NCBI GenBank assembly: GCA_000421065.1
Contig: ATWD01000001.1
Coordinates: forward strand, 2,596,001-2,660,000
Length of the DNA stretch: 64,000 bases
From: Acidobacteriaceae bacterium TAA 166
GTDB taxonomy: Bacteria > Acidobacteriota > Terriglobia > Terriglobales > Acidobacteriaceae
Direction: 5' to 3'
The position numbers and the translations under genes are program-made. Shown piece after piece: positions 48,973 to 58,082 of this stretch. The stretch's first letter is position 1. Each line of letters begins with the position of its first letter. The notes under the pieces are model-generated. The model was not told where the DNA came from. It worked only from the letters and a program-made list of their open reading frames with translations, and made no database searches.

Positions 48973-49890
48973 TTAGACGGTTACCGGCTGCAGACGCGCC
49001 GGAACCCTCTCCATCGCCGGCGCCTCGATCTCGCCGTGCACCAGCTCCCATGAGGAGCGATCGCGCAGCAAACGCTGGACCAGCGCCGTGTGCATGGCGT
49101 GCCCGGCACGCTCGGCGACTACTTTGCCTTGAATCCGCTTTCCAGCCAGGGCCAGATCGCCGATCAGATCGAGAACCTTATGGCGCACGAACTCGTCGGA
49201 GAACCGCAGCGGGCCGTTCTCCACGCCCGTGCGGGAGAGAATGATGGCGCTCTCGTCGGAGACGCCGCGGATCAGTCCCATGTTCCTGAGCATCGCCTCG
49301 TCTTCCTTGAAGCCGAAGGTGCGGGCCGGAGCGATTAGCCGGTCGTAGTCGCCCGTGGCCAGATCGACGCGCAGGTGCTCGTAGCCGATGGGCTGAGGAA
49401 AGTCGATGGTGTAGTCGATCTCGTAACCGTCGCCCGGATAGACCCCGATGAACTTGCTGCCATCGGTGACCTCGATCGGCTTCAGGACGCGCATGTACTC
49501 GCGGCGGCGGCGCTGCTGCTTCAGGCCAGTCTGCTCGAAGGCCTGGAGGTAGGGCAGCGAGCTTCCATCCAGAATGGGAACCTCGAGATTATTGATCTCG
49601 ACGATGATGTTATCGATGCCGTAGCCGATGAGCGCGGAGAGCAGATGTTCGGTGGTCGAGATGAGTACGCTGCCGCGCATCAGGCTGGTGGCGTAGCTGA
49701 CCTTGGCGACATTGCGTCCGGTGGCGGCGATCTCAAAGTTATCCAGGTCGGTCCGGCGAAAGACGATTCCTGAGCCTGCCGGGGCGGGAACCAACCGCAT
49801 CGAAACTGGTGCGCCGCTGTGAAGCCCTACTCCACAGAGACTAATCGCCGAACGAATGGTTCGTTCGAAATGAAGGTCCCAAGCCACCAA
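48973..49890 (-). CDS. lpxC: UDP-3-O-acyl-N-acetylglucosamine deacetylase
   Basis: LpxC is the zinc deacetylase that commits UDP-GlcNAc to lipid A, so the organism makes lipopolysaccharide. Conserved parts: TIRSAISLCGVGLHSGAPVS, VSYATSLMRGSVLISTTEHL with the zinc His, GIDNIIVEINNLEVPILDGS, and VRHKVLDLIGDLALAGKRI with the second His and the Asp ligand. GHAMHTALVQRLL carries the catalytic His near the C-terminus. At 305 residues it is the normal length. The start is non-ATG: TTG at 49890 with GGAGAAG upstream, or GTG three bases later. Confidence 0.94.
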   Translation of the reverse strand: MVAWDLHFERTIRSAISLCGVGLHSGAPVSMRLVPAPAGSGIVFRRTDLDNFEIAATGRNVAKVSYATSLMRGSVLISTTEHLLSALIGYGIDNIIVEINNLEVPILDGSSLPYLQAFEQTGLKQQRRRREYMRVLKPIEVTDGSKFIGVYPGDGYEIDYTIDFPQPIGYEHLRVDLATGDYDRLIAPARTFGFKEDEAMLRNMGLIRGVSDESAIILSRTGVENGPLRFSDEFVRHKVLDLIGDLALAGKRIQGKVVAERAGHAMHTALVQRLLRDRSSWELVHGEIEAPAMERVPARLQPVTV

Positions 49891-50033
49891 ACAGCTTCTC
49901 CGCTACAATCCGTGAGTCAGGTTACAGCGCGGTCAAGCCATCTTTTTGTTGCAAAAAAGACACAGTTTTTCCTTCTCTTCGCGTAACTTTCGAGATTGAC
50001 ACAGAAATTATCTTTTTAGGATCAAGAACATCC

Positions 50034-51182
50034 ATGAAATCGACCATGAACGCGAAGCGGATGCTCGAGACCACCCAGACGAAGCTACCCAGTTACCTAG
50101 AGCGGCTGGAGGCGCTGGTTCGTGTGGAGAGCCCAAGTGAAGATCCTGCCGCAGTTAATGCCGCCCAGGAGAGGGTCGCCGGATGGGCCGGAGAGCTGGA
50201 AGGCAAGGTGAAGCGGCATCGGCAAAAAAAATTCGGGGACGTGTATGAGATCCGTTTCGGGTCTCGGCGCTCGAAGCAACGTCCCATCCTGATCCTTGGC
50301 CACCTCGATACGGTCTGGCCGCATGGAACCCTGAAGACGATGCCATGGCGCAGCCAGGAGGGTAAGATCTTCGGGCCCGGCGTGCTGGATATGAAGGCGG
50401 GCGTGATGATGGCCCTGACCGCCGTCGAAGTGCTGCACGATATGGGAATGGAGCGGCCGGTGACGCTGCTGCTCAACAGCGAGGAAGAGGTCGGCAGTCC
50501 GGTCTCCCGGCCTATCACTGAGCGGCTGGCGAAGGAGTCTTCGGCGGTCTTTGTGCTGGAGCCGGCGCAGGTGCTGGCGCTGAAGACGGCACGCAAGGGG
50601 ATCGCCAACTACCGGGTCGAGATCACCGGGGTCGCATCCCACTCCGGCGTGGACTTCGAACGTGGGCACTCCGCCGTGCTGGAGTTGGCGCGTCAGATCG
50701 AGCGCATCTCCGGCTTCACCGATCTCTCGCGCGGGCTCACCGTCAACTGCGGCGTCATCGCGGGAGGAACACGGTCGAATGTAATCGCCGCCGAGGCCTG
50801 CACCGAGGTGGATGTGCGGATTGCGCGGGCGGGCGATGCGGCAAGGGTGGACCGGCTATTCCAAAGACTGAAACCCTTTGACCCCGCCTGCAGGCTGACC
50901 GTGACTGGAGGCGTCAACCGGCCTCCGATGGAGCGTAAGCCTGGGACTGCGGTTTTGTTCAAGCAGGCGAAGCGGATCGCCGCCGAACTCGGCTTTGCGC
51001 TTGATGAGGCCTCGACGGGAGGAGGCTCGGATGGCAACTTCACGGCTGCTCTCGGGGTGCCGACGCTCGACGGCATGGGAGCCGTGGGGGCGGGAGCGCA
51101 TGCGGCACATGAGCACATCGTGGCCGAACACATCGTTCCCCGCACGGCATTGCTTGCCGCCATGCTGGCTACAGTTGAATAA
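50034..51182 (+). CDS. M20-family metallopeptidase (carboxypeptidase G2-like)
   Basis: A 382-residue, two-domain zinc exopeptidase. Metal ligands and catalytic residues are visible: GHLDTVWP (His-x-Asp), PGVLDMKAGVMMAL (bridging Asp), NSEEEVGSPVSRP (catalytic Glu and ligand Glu), and HAAHEHIVAEHI (last His). A dimerisation domain lies at about 185-295. There is no signal peptide, so it acts in the cytosol, likely on peptides or N-acylated amino acids such as folate-type glutamate conjugates. It diverges from lpxC. A TTGACA box lies at 49996 but no convincing -10. Confidence 0.92.
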   Translation: MKSTMNAKRMLETTQTKLPSYLERLEALVRVESPSEDPAAVNAAQERVAGWAGELEGKVKRHRQKKFGDVYEIRFGSRRSKQRPILILGHLDTVWPHGTLKTMPWRSQEGKIFGPGVLDMKAGVMMALTAVEVLHDMGMERPVTLLLNSEEEVGSPVSRPITERLAKESSAVFVLEPAQVLALKTARKGIANYRVEITGVASHSGVDFERGHSAVLELARQIERISGFTDLSRGLTVNCGVIAGGTRSNVIAAEACTEVDVRIARAGDAARVDRLFQRLKPFDPACRLTVTGGVNRPPMERKPGTAVLFKQAKRIAAELGFALDEASTGGGSDGNFTAALGVPTLDGMGAVGAGAHAAHEHIVAEHIVPRTALLAAMLATVE

Positions 51183-51195
51183 TTTTGAAGAGTAT

Positions 51196-51225
51196 GGCCG
51201 GTCGGGCCACTACGCGTGGCAGCGC
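51196..51225. repeat. Inverted-repeat element, end-only copy N
   Basis: GGCCGGTCGGGCCACTACGC then GTGGCAGCGC, between the convergent M20 and M3 peptidase genes, 11 bases before the M3 stop. Confidence 0.8.
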
Positions 51226-51236
51226 ATGTCTTCCCC

Positions 51237-53306
51237 TTACTTCGCTAGCTGCGGCTTGAACTCCTCGTTGATCCACGACTTCAGGGCATCCAGGTTCTGC
51301 TCGCGGCCGAGGAAGTCGCGCACCAGCTGCGAGGCAGGCTTGGTCGCTCCGGGCTCGAGCACGGTACGGCGATAACGCATCGCCGTCGGTCCTCCCAACA
51401 GGTTCGACTTGTCGAACTGCGCGAAGAAGTCCACCGCGATCACCTTGTCCAGAACGTAGGTGTAGTAGTTGGAGGAGTAGCCGGTGAGGTGAGTGAAGCT
51501 CGCATACATGCGGTCGCCCTCCAAAAAGGTGAAGTGCGTGAAACGCTCCGAGTCCTGACGAAAGAGGGTGTCGAAGTCGATCTGATCCGGGGCGCGATCA
51601 TGGACCTGCAGGGCGTAGGTGGAGAAGAGAAGTTGTCCCTGCGTCCAGCGTCCGCGGCCGTAGGCTCCGGCGGCATTCATCTTCCCGATCAGCGCGGCTG
51701 GAATGATCTCGCCGGTCTTGTAGTGCTTCGCGAAAGAGGACAGGATGGCGCGGTCGCGGAACATCTCCTCGAGCATCTGGGAGGGAGCCTCGACGAAGTC
51801 GCCTTCGACGTTGAAGCCTCCGGCGTTCGACCATTGGCCCTGGCCTCCAAGGATGTGGTGCATGAGGTGGCCGAACTCGTGGAAGAACGTGACTACCTCG
51901 TCGTACTGCATCAGGCCAGGATCGCCGGGGACGCCGCCGGAGAAGTTGCAGATGAGCGCGCCTTCGGGGAGCTGGCGTCCGCGAATGCCGGGAACAACGG
52001 GCGCGCTCGAAAACCACTTGTCCTTGCCCTCGCGCGGGTGCATGTCGAGGTAGATCCGCCCCAGCTTCTTCTTCGAGGCGATGGAGTTGTCCCCGGATCT
52101 GTCATAGACGTCGTAGGTGGAGACAGAGGGATCCCAGGTCTTCGCCTCCTTGACGACGCGGAACTCCACGTGGAAGAGGGTTGCAGCCGTTTTGAGGATT
52201 CCCTCCTGCACCTCGTCGTAGGGGAAGTAGGGCCGCACGCTCTGGGCGTCGAAGTCGTATTGGGAGCGGCGGTACTGCTCGGACCAGAAAGAGCCGTCGG
52301 AGGCGGGGATCTCGGTCAGGCCGGGTTGCCGCTGCTTCGCGAAGGCGAGCAGCTGCGCGTATTCCTTGTCGGCGGGTCCGCGCGAGGCGTCGTCGACCTG
52401 CTGGAGAAAGATCTTCAGGTTTGCGGCCGAACCCATCATCTGGTCGGCCATAGCGAGATCGGCGAAGGTACTGTAGCCGAGGGTGGTGGCGAGCTGCTGC
52501 CGCGCCTCAAGCACGCTCCGGAGCACCTCGATGTTCTTCGGATAGGCGCGCTGGTTGTAGGTCAGAAACATCCGTTTGCGCAGACCGGCATCTTCGGCGA
52601 AGTCCATGACCGGGCCTTCGTCGGGGGAGTCCGTGGTGAGGATGTAGGTGCCGTCGGCCGACGGCTTGTGGCGGGCGATGTAGTCGTCGGGGAGTCCCTT
52701 CAGTTCGGCGCGGGTGGCCTTGACTTCAAGACGGCCGTCGGCGACGTTGCGGCCGAAGATGAGTGAGGCGTCGGTGATCTTGTCCTGCAGCTGACGGATC
52801 TTCGCCCGGGTGGCATCGTCCTTGTCGACTCCGGCGAGACGGTACTCGAGCAGGGCGCGCTCAAGATAGTGCCTGGTCGCGGGATCGTTCTGGGGCAGAG
52901 GTACCGCAGCGAGAGCCTTGTAGACGGCTTGGTTGAGGCTGAGATCGGTCGCCGCGGAGGAGACCACCGCGGCCAGTGCCTGCCCCTTGTCGCGCAGCGG
53001 GGCGGAGTCGCCGACCGAGTACATCAGGTAGGCCTCGTTGCCGGCCAGCGCGAGCTCGTTCTGGGCGTCGTCGTAAGGGCGCACGGTGTTCTCGACAGTA
53101 TGGGCGCCCTGCACTGAGGTCACCTTGTCGAGGTCGGTTTTGGAGACGGACAGACGCGTCTTGACCCAGGTCTCAAGCGCCGCCGGGTCAGCTCCTGAGG
53201 TCCAGGCGTGCAGCGGGTCGGGAGATTGCGCAGACGCGGGGCCGGCGAAGACAACGGGGAGGGTGCAGCAGGCTGCGCCGAACGCAATCCTTCGGATCAA
53301 AGACAT
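51237..53306 (-). CDS. M3-family oligopeptidase, exported
   Basis: A 689-residue thimet-like metallopeptidase with a signal peptide (RIAFGAACCTLPVVFAGPAS). The zinc motif is VVTFFHEFGHLMHHILGG (HExGH plus a downstream Glu), with the usual VEGDFVEAPSQMLEEMFRD after it. LIRxx helices of the N-terminal cap and RSQYDFDAQSVRPYFPYDEV are typical of the M3 family. The substrate is oligopeptides in the periplasm. GGAGG precedes the ATG at 53306. It lies convergent with the M20 gene and divergent from the UPF0303 gene. Confidence 0.93.
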   Translation of the reverse strand: MSLIRRIAFGAACCTLPVVFAGPASAQSPDPLHAWTSGADPAALETWVKTRLSVSKTDLDKVTSVQGAHTVENTVRPYDDAQNELALAGNEAYLMYSVGDSAPLRDKGQALAAVVSSAATDLSLNQAVYKALAAVPLPQNDPATRHYLERALLEYRLAGVDKDDATRAKIRQLQDKITDASLIFGRNVADGRLEVKATRAELKGLPDDYIARHKPSADGTYILTTDSPDEGPVMDFAEDAGLRKRMFLTYNQRAYPKNIEVLRSVLEARQQLATTLGYSTFADLAMADQMMGSAANLKIFLQQVDDASRGPADKEYAQLLAFAKQRQPGLTEIPASDGSFWSEQYRRSQYDFDAQSVRPYFPYDEVQEGILKTAATLFHVEFRVVKEAKTWDPSVSTYDVYDRSGDNSIASKKKLGRIYLDMHPREGKDKWFSSAPVVPGIRGRQLPEGALICNFSGGVPGDPGLMQYDEVVTFFHEFGHLMHHILGGQGQWSNAGGFNVEGDFVEAPSQMLEEMFRDRAILSSFAKHYKTGEIIPAALIGKMNAAGAYGRGRWTQGQLLFSTYALQVHDRAPDQIDFDTLFRQDSERFTHFTFLEGDRMYASFTHLTGYSSNYYTYVLDKVIAVDFFAQFDKSNLLGGPTAMRYRRTVLEPGATKPASQLVRDFLGREQNLDALKSWINEEFKPQLAK

Positions 53307-53416
53307 ACGACCTCCGTAAGCGACAACAGCAATCAAAGAACGATAGAGTGGAAGCGGCGCGTGGTGTGCCGCCCTCTTTCTTTCAACGGTCGAACTAATA
53401 ATAAAGGATTTACATT

Positions 53417-53917
53417 ATGGCCTCCTCCGCAGACCTCGCTCGCGTCATCCATCAGGAGACCGAGCTTCGCCTCCCCCGTTTTGACCATGATGATGCCTGG
53501 CGCCTGGGCAACCTGTTGCGCGAGATGGCTGTGGAGCGCAGGGCTCCGATGGTGATCGACGTTCGCCGTTTCGGCCAGCCGATCCAGCCGCTGTTCTACA
53601 CCGCGCTGGCGGGCACGACGCCGGACAATGCGCGCTGGGTGCAGCGCAAGGCCAACACGGTCGCGCGCTTTCATCGCAGCTCATACCAGCTGGGGCTTTA
53701 TCTGGCGCAGAGCAACACCACGATCCACGACAAGTACTCGCTCGATGAGGCCGACTATGCGGCCCATGGCGGAAGCTTTCCTCTGCATGTCATCAATGCA
53801 GGAATCATCGGGGCGGTCACGGTCTCTGGGCTGCCGCAGCGCGAGGATCACAACCTAGTGGTCGAGGCGCTGTGCCGCTTCCTCGAGCGCGATCCCGAAG
53901 AGCTGCGGCTGCCTTAG
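53417..53917 (+). CDS. UPF0303 / HbpS-like (DUF336) protein
   Basis: 166 residues of the UPF0303 family (yeast YBR137W and bacterial relatives), distantly related to HbpS/GlcG haem-binding proteins. It starts with ETELRLPRFDHDDAWRLGNL and has AVERRAPMVIDVRRFGQPIQ, QRKANTVARFHRSSYQLGLY and YSLDEADYAAHGGSFPLHVI, then GIIGAVTVSGLPQREDHNLV. Cytosolic, no signal peptide. AAGGA precedes the ATG by eight bases. The function of bacterial members is unknown; possibly haem or dimerisation-dependent binding. Repeat copy O begins five bases after the stop. Confidence 0.9.
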   Translation: MASSADLARVIHQETELRLPRFDHDDAWRLGNLLREMAVERRAPMVIDVRRFGQPIQPLFYTALAGTTPDNARWVQRKANTVARFHRSSYQLGLYLAQSNTTIHDKYSLDEADYAAHGGSFPLHVINAGIIGAVTVSGLPQREDHNLVVEALCRFLERDPEELRLP

Positions 53918-53922
53918 GTTGT

Positions 53923-54077
53923 GGCCTGCCGGCCGGGATCCTTCGCGGACGGCGGCTGAGCCTTCGGCGCGGGCCTCCCGCTGGTCGGCGAATATATCTT
54001 CGCACCGCCCAGCGGGAGGCCCTCGGGCGTTGCCGGGATAACCCATCACGAAGTGACCGCCGCCCGCGCGGCAGCCC
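53923..54077. repeat. Large inverted-repeat element, copy O
   Basis: Starts GGCCTGCCGGCCGGGATCCT, has the variant left arm TCCTTCGCGGACGGCGG, core GGCCTCCCGCTGGTCGG / CCGCCCAGCGGGAGGCC, right arm ATCACGAAGTGACCGCCG, and ends CGCGCGGCAGCCC. Both core arms carry the same C/G substitution relative to copy S. Confidence 0.88.
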
Positions 54078-54125
54078 CTGTTCTAACGCGACTTGAAGGG
54101 GACAAATCCAAGACGCCGCTGTGGT

Positions 54126-55607
54126 ATGTTCCACAAGATGAGTTGCAGCAAGCTTGTTCTTCCCTTCCTGTTCGTCTCCCTTCTGGCCAGCGCAAATCTC
54201 TCCGCACAGATGCCCGTCTCACCCGAGACTCGTACGAACGTAGCGCGCATCATCGGCGATGTGATGGTCAACGGAAAGGCCTACAAGTACGACCGTCAGC
54301 TGGCCGACAGCGTCGGACCGCGCCTGACCGGTTCGGAGAACTACGTTCATGCCGTGGCGTGGGCGCAGGAGCAGTTCCGCTCGCTCAACCTCGCGAGTGT
54401 GCATACCGAGCCCTTTACCCTCCCGTCGACGTGGGAGCCGGAGACACCGGCGGTGGGCCGTATCACCGCACCACGCACGCAGGAGCTGCACATCTATTCG
54501 CTGGGCTGGAGCCCTTCGACACCGGCCTCGGGGGTGAAGGGCGAGGTCGTCTATCTCGATCACCTGACGGTCGAGGCCGTCGATGCTCAGAAGGACAAAC
54601 TTACCGGCAAGATCGTTCTGGTCGACAAGCAGAGTGAGGGCTCCGATCCTGCCATCGGTCAGCTCTTCAAGGCGATCGACAGCCTCAAGGCCGCCTCTCC
54701 GAAGGCGGTGTTCTTTGTGGGCGGAGCGGACGGAACCGAGGTAGGAAACGCATTCACCTTTGATGGAACACTGCTGAAGTTTCCCGCAGCCGAGATTGGA
54801 TTGGAGGACGCGGGCCTGATTCGACGTCTGCTGGAGCACGGCCCGGTCAGCGTCGAGTTCTCATTCAAGAACCGCACCCGGTCGAACGTGAAGGTCGATA
54901 ACGTCGTCGCCGAGATTCCGGGGAGCGAGTTGCCGAACGAAGTCGTCATCGTCGCCGGGCATCTGGATTCGTGGCATCCAGGCACCGGAGCGCAGGATAA
55001 CGGCACCGGGGTCTCGACGGTGCTCGATGTGGCCCGTGCAATCAAGGCCGCGGGACGTGCACCGCGCCGGACCATGCGCTTCCTTCTGATTGGGGGTGAA
55101 GAGCAGGGCATCTTGGGCTCGACCGCCTACGCCCGCTCGCATCAGAACCAGATGTCGTCGATCGACTGCGTTCTGGTCTCGGATACCGGAGCCCAGCGGG
55201 CCAGGGGATGGTACGTGATGGGCCGCGACGATGAGAAGCAGGCCCTGGCCAATGTAGAGCCGCTGCTGGCCGGGCTTGGCTCCGGTGATACCACGCCCTC
55301 GGTCGAGTTTCTCTTCGAGACCGACCACGTCTCCTTCGACCTGCTGGGAGTGCCGACGCTGGTGCTCTGGAACGACATCGATAAGTATTTCAAGCTGCAC
55401 CACAAGGCGTCGGATACGTTCGACTCGGTCAATCAGGCCGATCTGAACCAGGGCGTCGCCACGACAGCCGCGACGGCATACGCCATCGCGGACTCCGCGC
55501 AGCCGTTCGCCCCGCACGCTACTCCAGCGCAGGTCGAAGAGATGCTCAGGAGCAAGCGGCAATGGGATGACTACCAGTACTTCAAGGGTATTGGGGTGTT
55601 TCCGTAG
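54126..55607 (+). CDS. M28-family aminopeptidase, exported
   Basis: A 493-residue exported zinc peptidase. The signal peptide spans LVLPFLFVSLLASANLSAQ. A PA-type insert precedes the catalytic domain, which holds VVIVAGHLDSWHPGTGAQDN (His and Asp ligands), LLIGGEEQGILGSTAYARSH (catalytic Glu-Glu), VLVSDTGAQRARGWYVMGR (Asp ligand) and ETDHVSFDLLGVPTLVLW (last His). This matches the M28 family, subfamily unclear. The ATG at 54126 is the first; another at 54138 fits the signal equally well. It is one of three peptidases within 6 kb. Confidence 0.92.
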   Translation: MFHKMSCSKLVLPFLFVSLLASANLSAQMPVSPETRTNVARIIGDVMVNGKAYKYDRQLADSVGPRLTGSENYVHAVAWAQEQFRSLNLASVHTEPFTLPSTWEPETPAVGRITAPRTQELHIYSLGWSPSTPASGVKGEVVYLDHLTVEAVDAQKDKLTGKIVLVDKQSEGSDPAIGQLFKAIDSLKAASPKAVFFVGGADGTEVGNAFTFDGTLLKFPAAEIGLEDAGLIRRLLEHGPVSVEFSFKNRTRSNVKVDNVVAEIPGSELPNEVVIVAGHLDSWHPGTGAQDNGTGVSTVLDVARAIKAAGRAPRRTMRFLLIGGEEQGILGSTAYARSHQNQMSSIDCVLVSDTGAQRARGWYVMGRDDEKQALANVEPLLAGLGSGDTTPSVEFLFETDHVSFDLLGVPTLVLWNDIDKYFKLHHKASDTFDSVNQADLNQGVATTAATAYAIADSAQPFAPHATPAQVEEMLRSKRQWDDYQYFKGIGVFP

Positions 55608-55640
55608 GTCGTATTGGTCTATTTTTTTAAATGAAGACAG

Positions 55641-55813
55641 ACGCTGCCGTCCGGGCCTCCCGCTGGTCGGCGCAAAAGATTGTTGCAAGCGACCAGCGGG
55701 AGCCCACCCCAAAGGAGATACGCAAGTCACGAAGTGACCGCCCGTACCGGGTTCTCTACAAACAGGTCTTCGTTTGTGGGGTAGCCGAGCGCAGTGGGCC
55801 CGGCCGGCAGGCC
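55641..55813. repeat. Large inverted-repeat element, copy P (left arm shortened)
   Basis: Starts ACGCTGCCGTCCGGGCC, then jumps straight to the core CTCCCGCTGGTCGG / CGACCAGCGGGAG; the GTCACTTCGTGAC part of the left arm is missing. The right arm is complete: AAGTCACGAAGTGACCGCCC, the ACAAACAGGTCTTCGTTTGT hairpin also seen in copy A, and GCAGTGGGCCCGGCCGGCAG GCC end. Confidence 0.88.
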
Positions 55814-55826
55814 ATCGTGTTGAATA

Positions 55827-56969
55827 TTAAAGTGCCATCTCCTCGCGCACACGATCCATCGTGGCGAGATAGAAGTGCAGGTTGTGAATGGAGTTCAGCG
55901 TCAGGCCCAGCGGCTCGCCCGCGACGAAGAGATGCCGCAGATAGGCCCTTGAATAGCGCGCGCAGACCATGCAGCCGCAGGTTGCGTCGACCGGGCCCTG
56001 ATCTTCGGCGTACTCCTTGCGCTTGATGTTCATCCGTACTGCCGCGCCATCCTCGCCACGCACGAAGAGCAGTCCGTGGCGTCCGGCGCGAGTGGGCAGG
56101 ACGCAGTCCATCATGTCGACGCCCATCTTCGCGTACTCCTCGATCTCGTCTGGATACCCGACGCCCATTACGTAGCGGGGCTTGTCCTTGGGGAGCCACT
56201 CGAGGGTGCGGGCGATCATCTTGCGGGTGACCTCGCGGGGCTCGCCGACGGCGAGACCGCCGATGGCATAGCCGGGAAGGTCCATCTCTACCAGGCGTTC
56301 GGCGGACTCCTGGCGCAGGTCGGCGTACATACCTCCCTGCACGATGCCGAAGAGGCTCTGCGTGGCTCCGTTGAGTTTCTGGTGCCAGGGCACGCGGTGC
56401 TTGTTGGCCTCGAAGTGATCCTTCGAGCGCTGGGCCCAGGCGTGGGTGAGCCCCATGGACTCGCGGGTACGCTCCCAGCTTGCCGGGGTCTCGACGCACT
56501 CGTCGAAGACCATGGCAATGTCGGCGCCGAGCGCGATTTGCACGTCGATGGAGTGCTCGGGCGAGAAGAAGTGGCGCGAACCGTCGAGGTGCGAGCGAAA
56601 CTCCACGCCGTCGGGGGTGACCTTTCGCAGGCTCGAGAGGCTGAAGACCTGGAAGCCGCCGGAGTCGGTGAGCATGGGGCGGGTCCAGCTCATGAAGCGG
56701 TGCACGCCGCCCATGCGGGCGATGAGGTCGTGGCCGGGGCGAAGGTAGAGGTGATAGGTGTTGGCGAGGATGATCTCGGAGCCGCGGTGCTGTCCGTCTT
56801 CGCGGCGCGGGCCGATCTGTTCGAGCACGCCCTGCTCGACGGTCTTCACGGTAGCGGAGGTTCCCACCGGCATGAAGACGGGGGTCTGGATGGTGCCGTG
56901 CGGAAGTGCAAGCGCAGAGCGGCGCCCTCCGCTCGCGGCGGTCTTCTTAATCTCGAAGCCTAGAGACAT
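55827..56969 (-). CDS. tgt: Queuine tRNA-ribosyltransferase
   Basis: Tgt exchanges guanine 34 of Asn, Asp, His and Tyr tRNAs for preQ1 on the way to queuosine. It is a 380-residue TIM barrel with ANTYHLYLRPGHDLIARMGG, MLTDSGGFQVFSLSSLR (catalytic Asp), AIGGLAVGEPREVTRKMIAR, and GVDMMDCVLPTRAGRHGLLF (second Asp). The zinc site is ATCGCMVCARYSRAYLRHLF (three Cys and His). The frame is open 15 codons upstream; 56969 aligns with family starts. No queA or preQ1 gene is in the window. Copy P of the repeat lies beyond its stop. Confidence 0.96.
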   Translation of the reverse strand: MSLGFEIKKTAASGGRRSALALPHGTIQTPVFMPVGTSATVKTVEQGVLEQIGPRREDGQHRGSEIILANTYHLYLRPGHDLIARMGGVHRFMSWTRPMLTDSGGFQVFSLSSLRKVTPDGVEFRSHLDGSRHFFSPEHSIDVQIALGADIAMVFDECVETPASWERTRESMGLTHAWAQRSKDHFEANKHRVPWHQKLNGATQSLFGIVQGGMYADLRQESAERLVEMDLPGYAIGGLAVGEPREVTRKMIARTLEWLPKDKPRYVMGVGYPDEIEEYAKMGVDMMDCVLPTRAGRHGLLFVRGEDGAAVRMNIKRKEYAEDQGPVDATCGCMVCARYSRAYLRHLFVAGEPLGLTLNSIHNLHFYLATMDRVREEMAL

Positions 56970-57216
56970 TGTCTTTATTGTAAAAGTCTCTTCGAAGAAC
57001 AGGGGTAAACTCACCGCATGCGATCGAATCGATGTATTTGAAGGATTCGATTGTTAAATTACGGCCAGCGTTGTCTATCTTCTTGCATGTCTGAGATTTC
57101 TCGCTCATAATTTCCACGACTGGTTACCTGGAACATTCTCCTCTCCCCAACCAGCGAAGCAATCCCGGCCCTAGATCCTAAGAACGACCATCTCTATTTG
57201 CGAGGCAACACGTCTC

Positions 57217-57927
57217 ATGAAGCTACTTATGGCTGCAGCTCTTGCTGCGCTCTCTCTCACCTCTGTGAAATCTGAGGCTTCGGCTGTTCTAATCAATTCC
57301 ACCTGTGAACTTGGAAACTGCAGTGCCCCAGATTCAATCGCACCTGGAACTTCGCTCGAGATTCCGTTTGATTTCACTACGACACTCGCCAACACCGATT
57401 CGTATCGGCTAACGGGCAATATCGTTGAGACCTACAATACCGATCTGAGTTTTGGCTTTGGCCCTATCGACCTCGGTGTGACATACGAAGGAAACGCCAA
57501 CGGAACAAGCTCAGGGAACGATGTACTCGCAACTCAGTGGCTTGTGAATCTCAATTCCCCGCGCAATTTGCCAGCCGAGGCCGAGGAGAGACTGCTTGGA
57601 GTCTTTGGCCCAGGTCTGGGGAACGCGTCGAGTGCCACGGCGTCAGCTTCAATCGGATCGACCCAGGCTCCATTTTTAGGCCCTGCTACACCTCCTGGCG
57701 CGTTTGATATTGAATTGCCCTTCTCTGCGAACATTCGACAGGGGAACAACCTCGTCGATTACAACTACACATTGACATTCGGAGAAGGATCTTCGGTGGG
57801 TTCCACAATCGGCATCAACACCACGACTCTTCCCCCATCTCCAGTACCCGAACCCTCCAGCCTGGTGCTGCTCGGAACAGGTCTTGCGACCGCCGCCGGC
57901 GCTTTTCGTAAGCGCCTGAGCCGCTAA
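57217..57927 (+). CDS. PEP-CTERM sorting-domain protein
   Basis: 236 residues. A signal peptide (LLMAAALAALSLTSVKSEAS) starts the protein; the C-terminus is a full PEP-CTERM tag: VPEPSSLVLLGTGLATAAGA then FRKRLSR. Between them is a beta-rich, Asn/Thr/Gly-rich domain (TDSYRLTGNIVETYNTDLSF). PEP-CTERM proteins are processed by exosortase and linked to exopolysaccharide or biofilm. No exosortase or EPS genes are in the window. It stands alone, with a hairpin downstream. Its codon use is less GC-rich than its neighbours. Confidence 0.9.
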   Translation: MKLLMAAALAALSLTSVKSEASAVLINSTCELGNCSAPDSIAPGTSLEIPFDFTTTLANTDSYRLTGNIVETYNTDLSFGFGPIDLGVTYEGNANGTSSGNDVLATQWLVNLNSPRNLPAEAEERLLGVFGPGLGNASSATASASIGSTQAPFLGPATPPGAFDIELPFSANIRQGNNLVDYNYTLTFGEGSSVGSTIGINTTTLPPSPVPEPSSLVLLGTGLATAAGAFRKRLSR

Positions 57928-57962
57928 ATCGAGCTTAGAGCCTGAGCATGCTTCTAAATATT

Positions 57963-57993
57963 AGCCCCGAAGATATCTTCCTTCTTCGGGGCT
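57963..57993 (+). terminator. Hairpin terminator after the PEP-CTERM gene
   Basis: AGCCCCGAAGA pairs with TCTTCGGGGCT around TATCTTCCT, followed by TACTTTCC. It lies 36 bases past the stop. Confidence 0.75.
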
Positions 57994-58082
57994 TACTTTC
58001 CTCTCGATTTCAGCTTTTCGAAGATGCAGACTCGCTATGCCCGCTCGTTGATCCATCTTCAAGACGTTATAGTGGTTGCGCC

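Noticed and set aside
52160..52180. A second parS-like sequence (CTCCACGTGGAAGA)
   Set aside because: Inside a peptidase gene and only partly palindromic.
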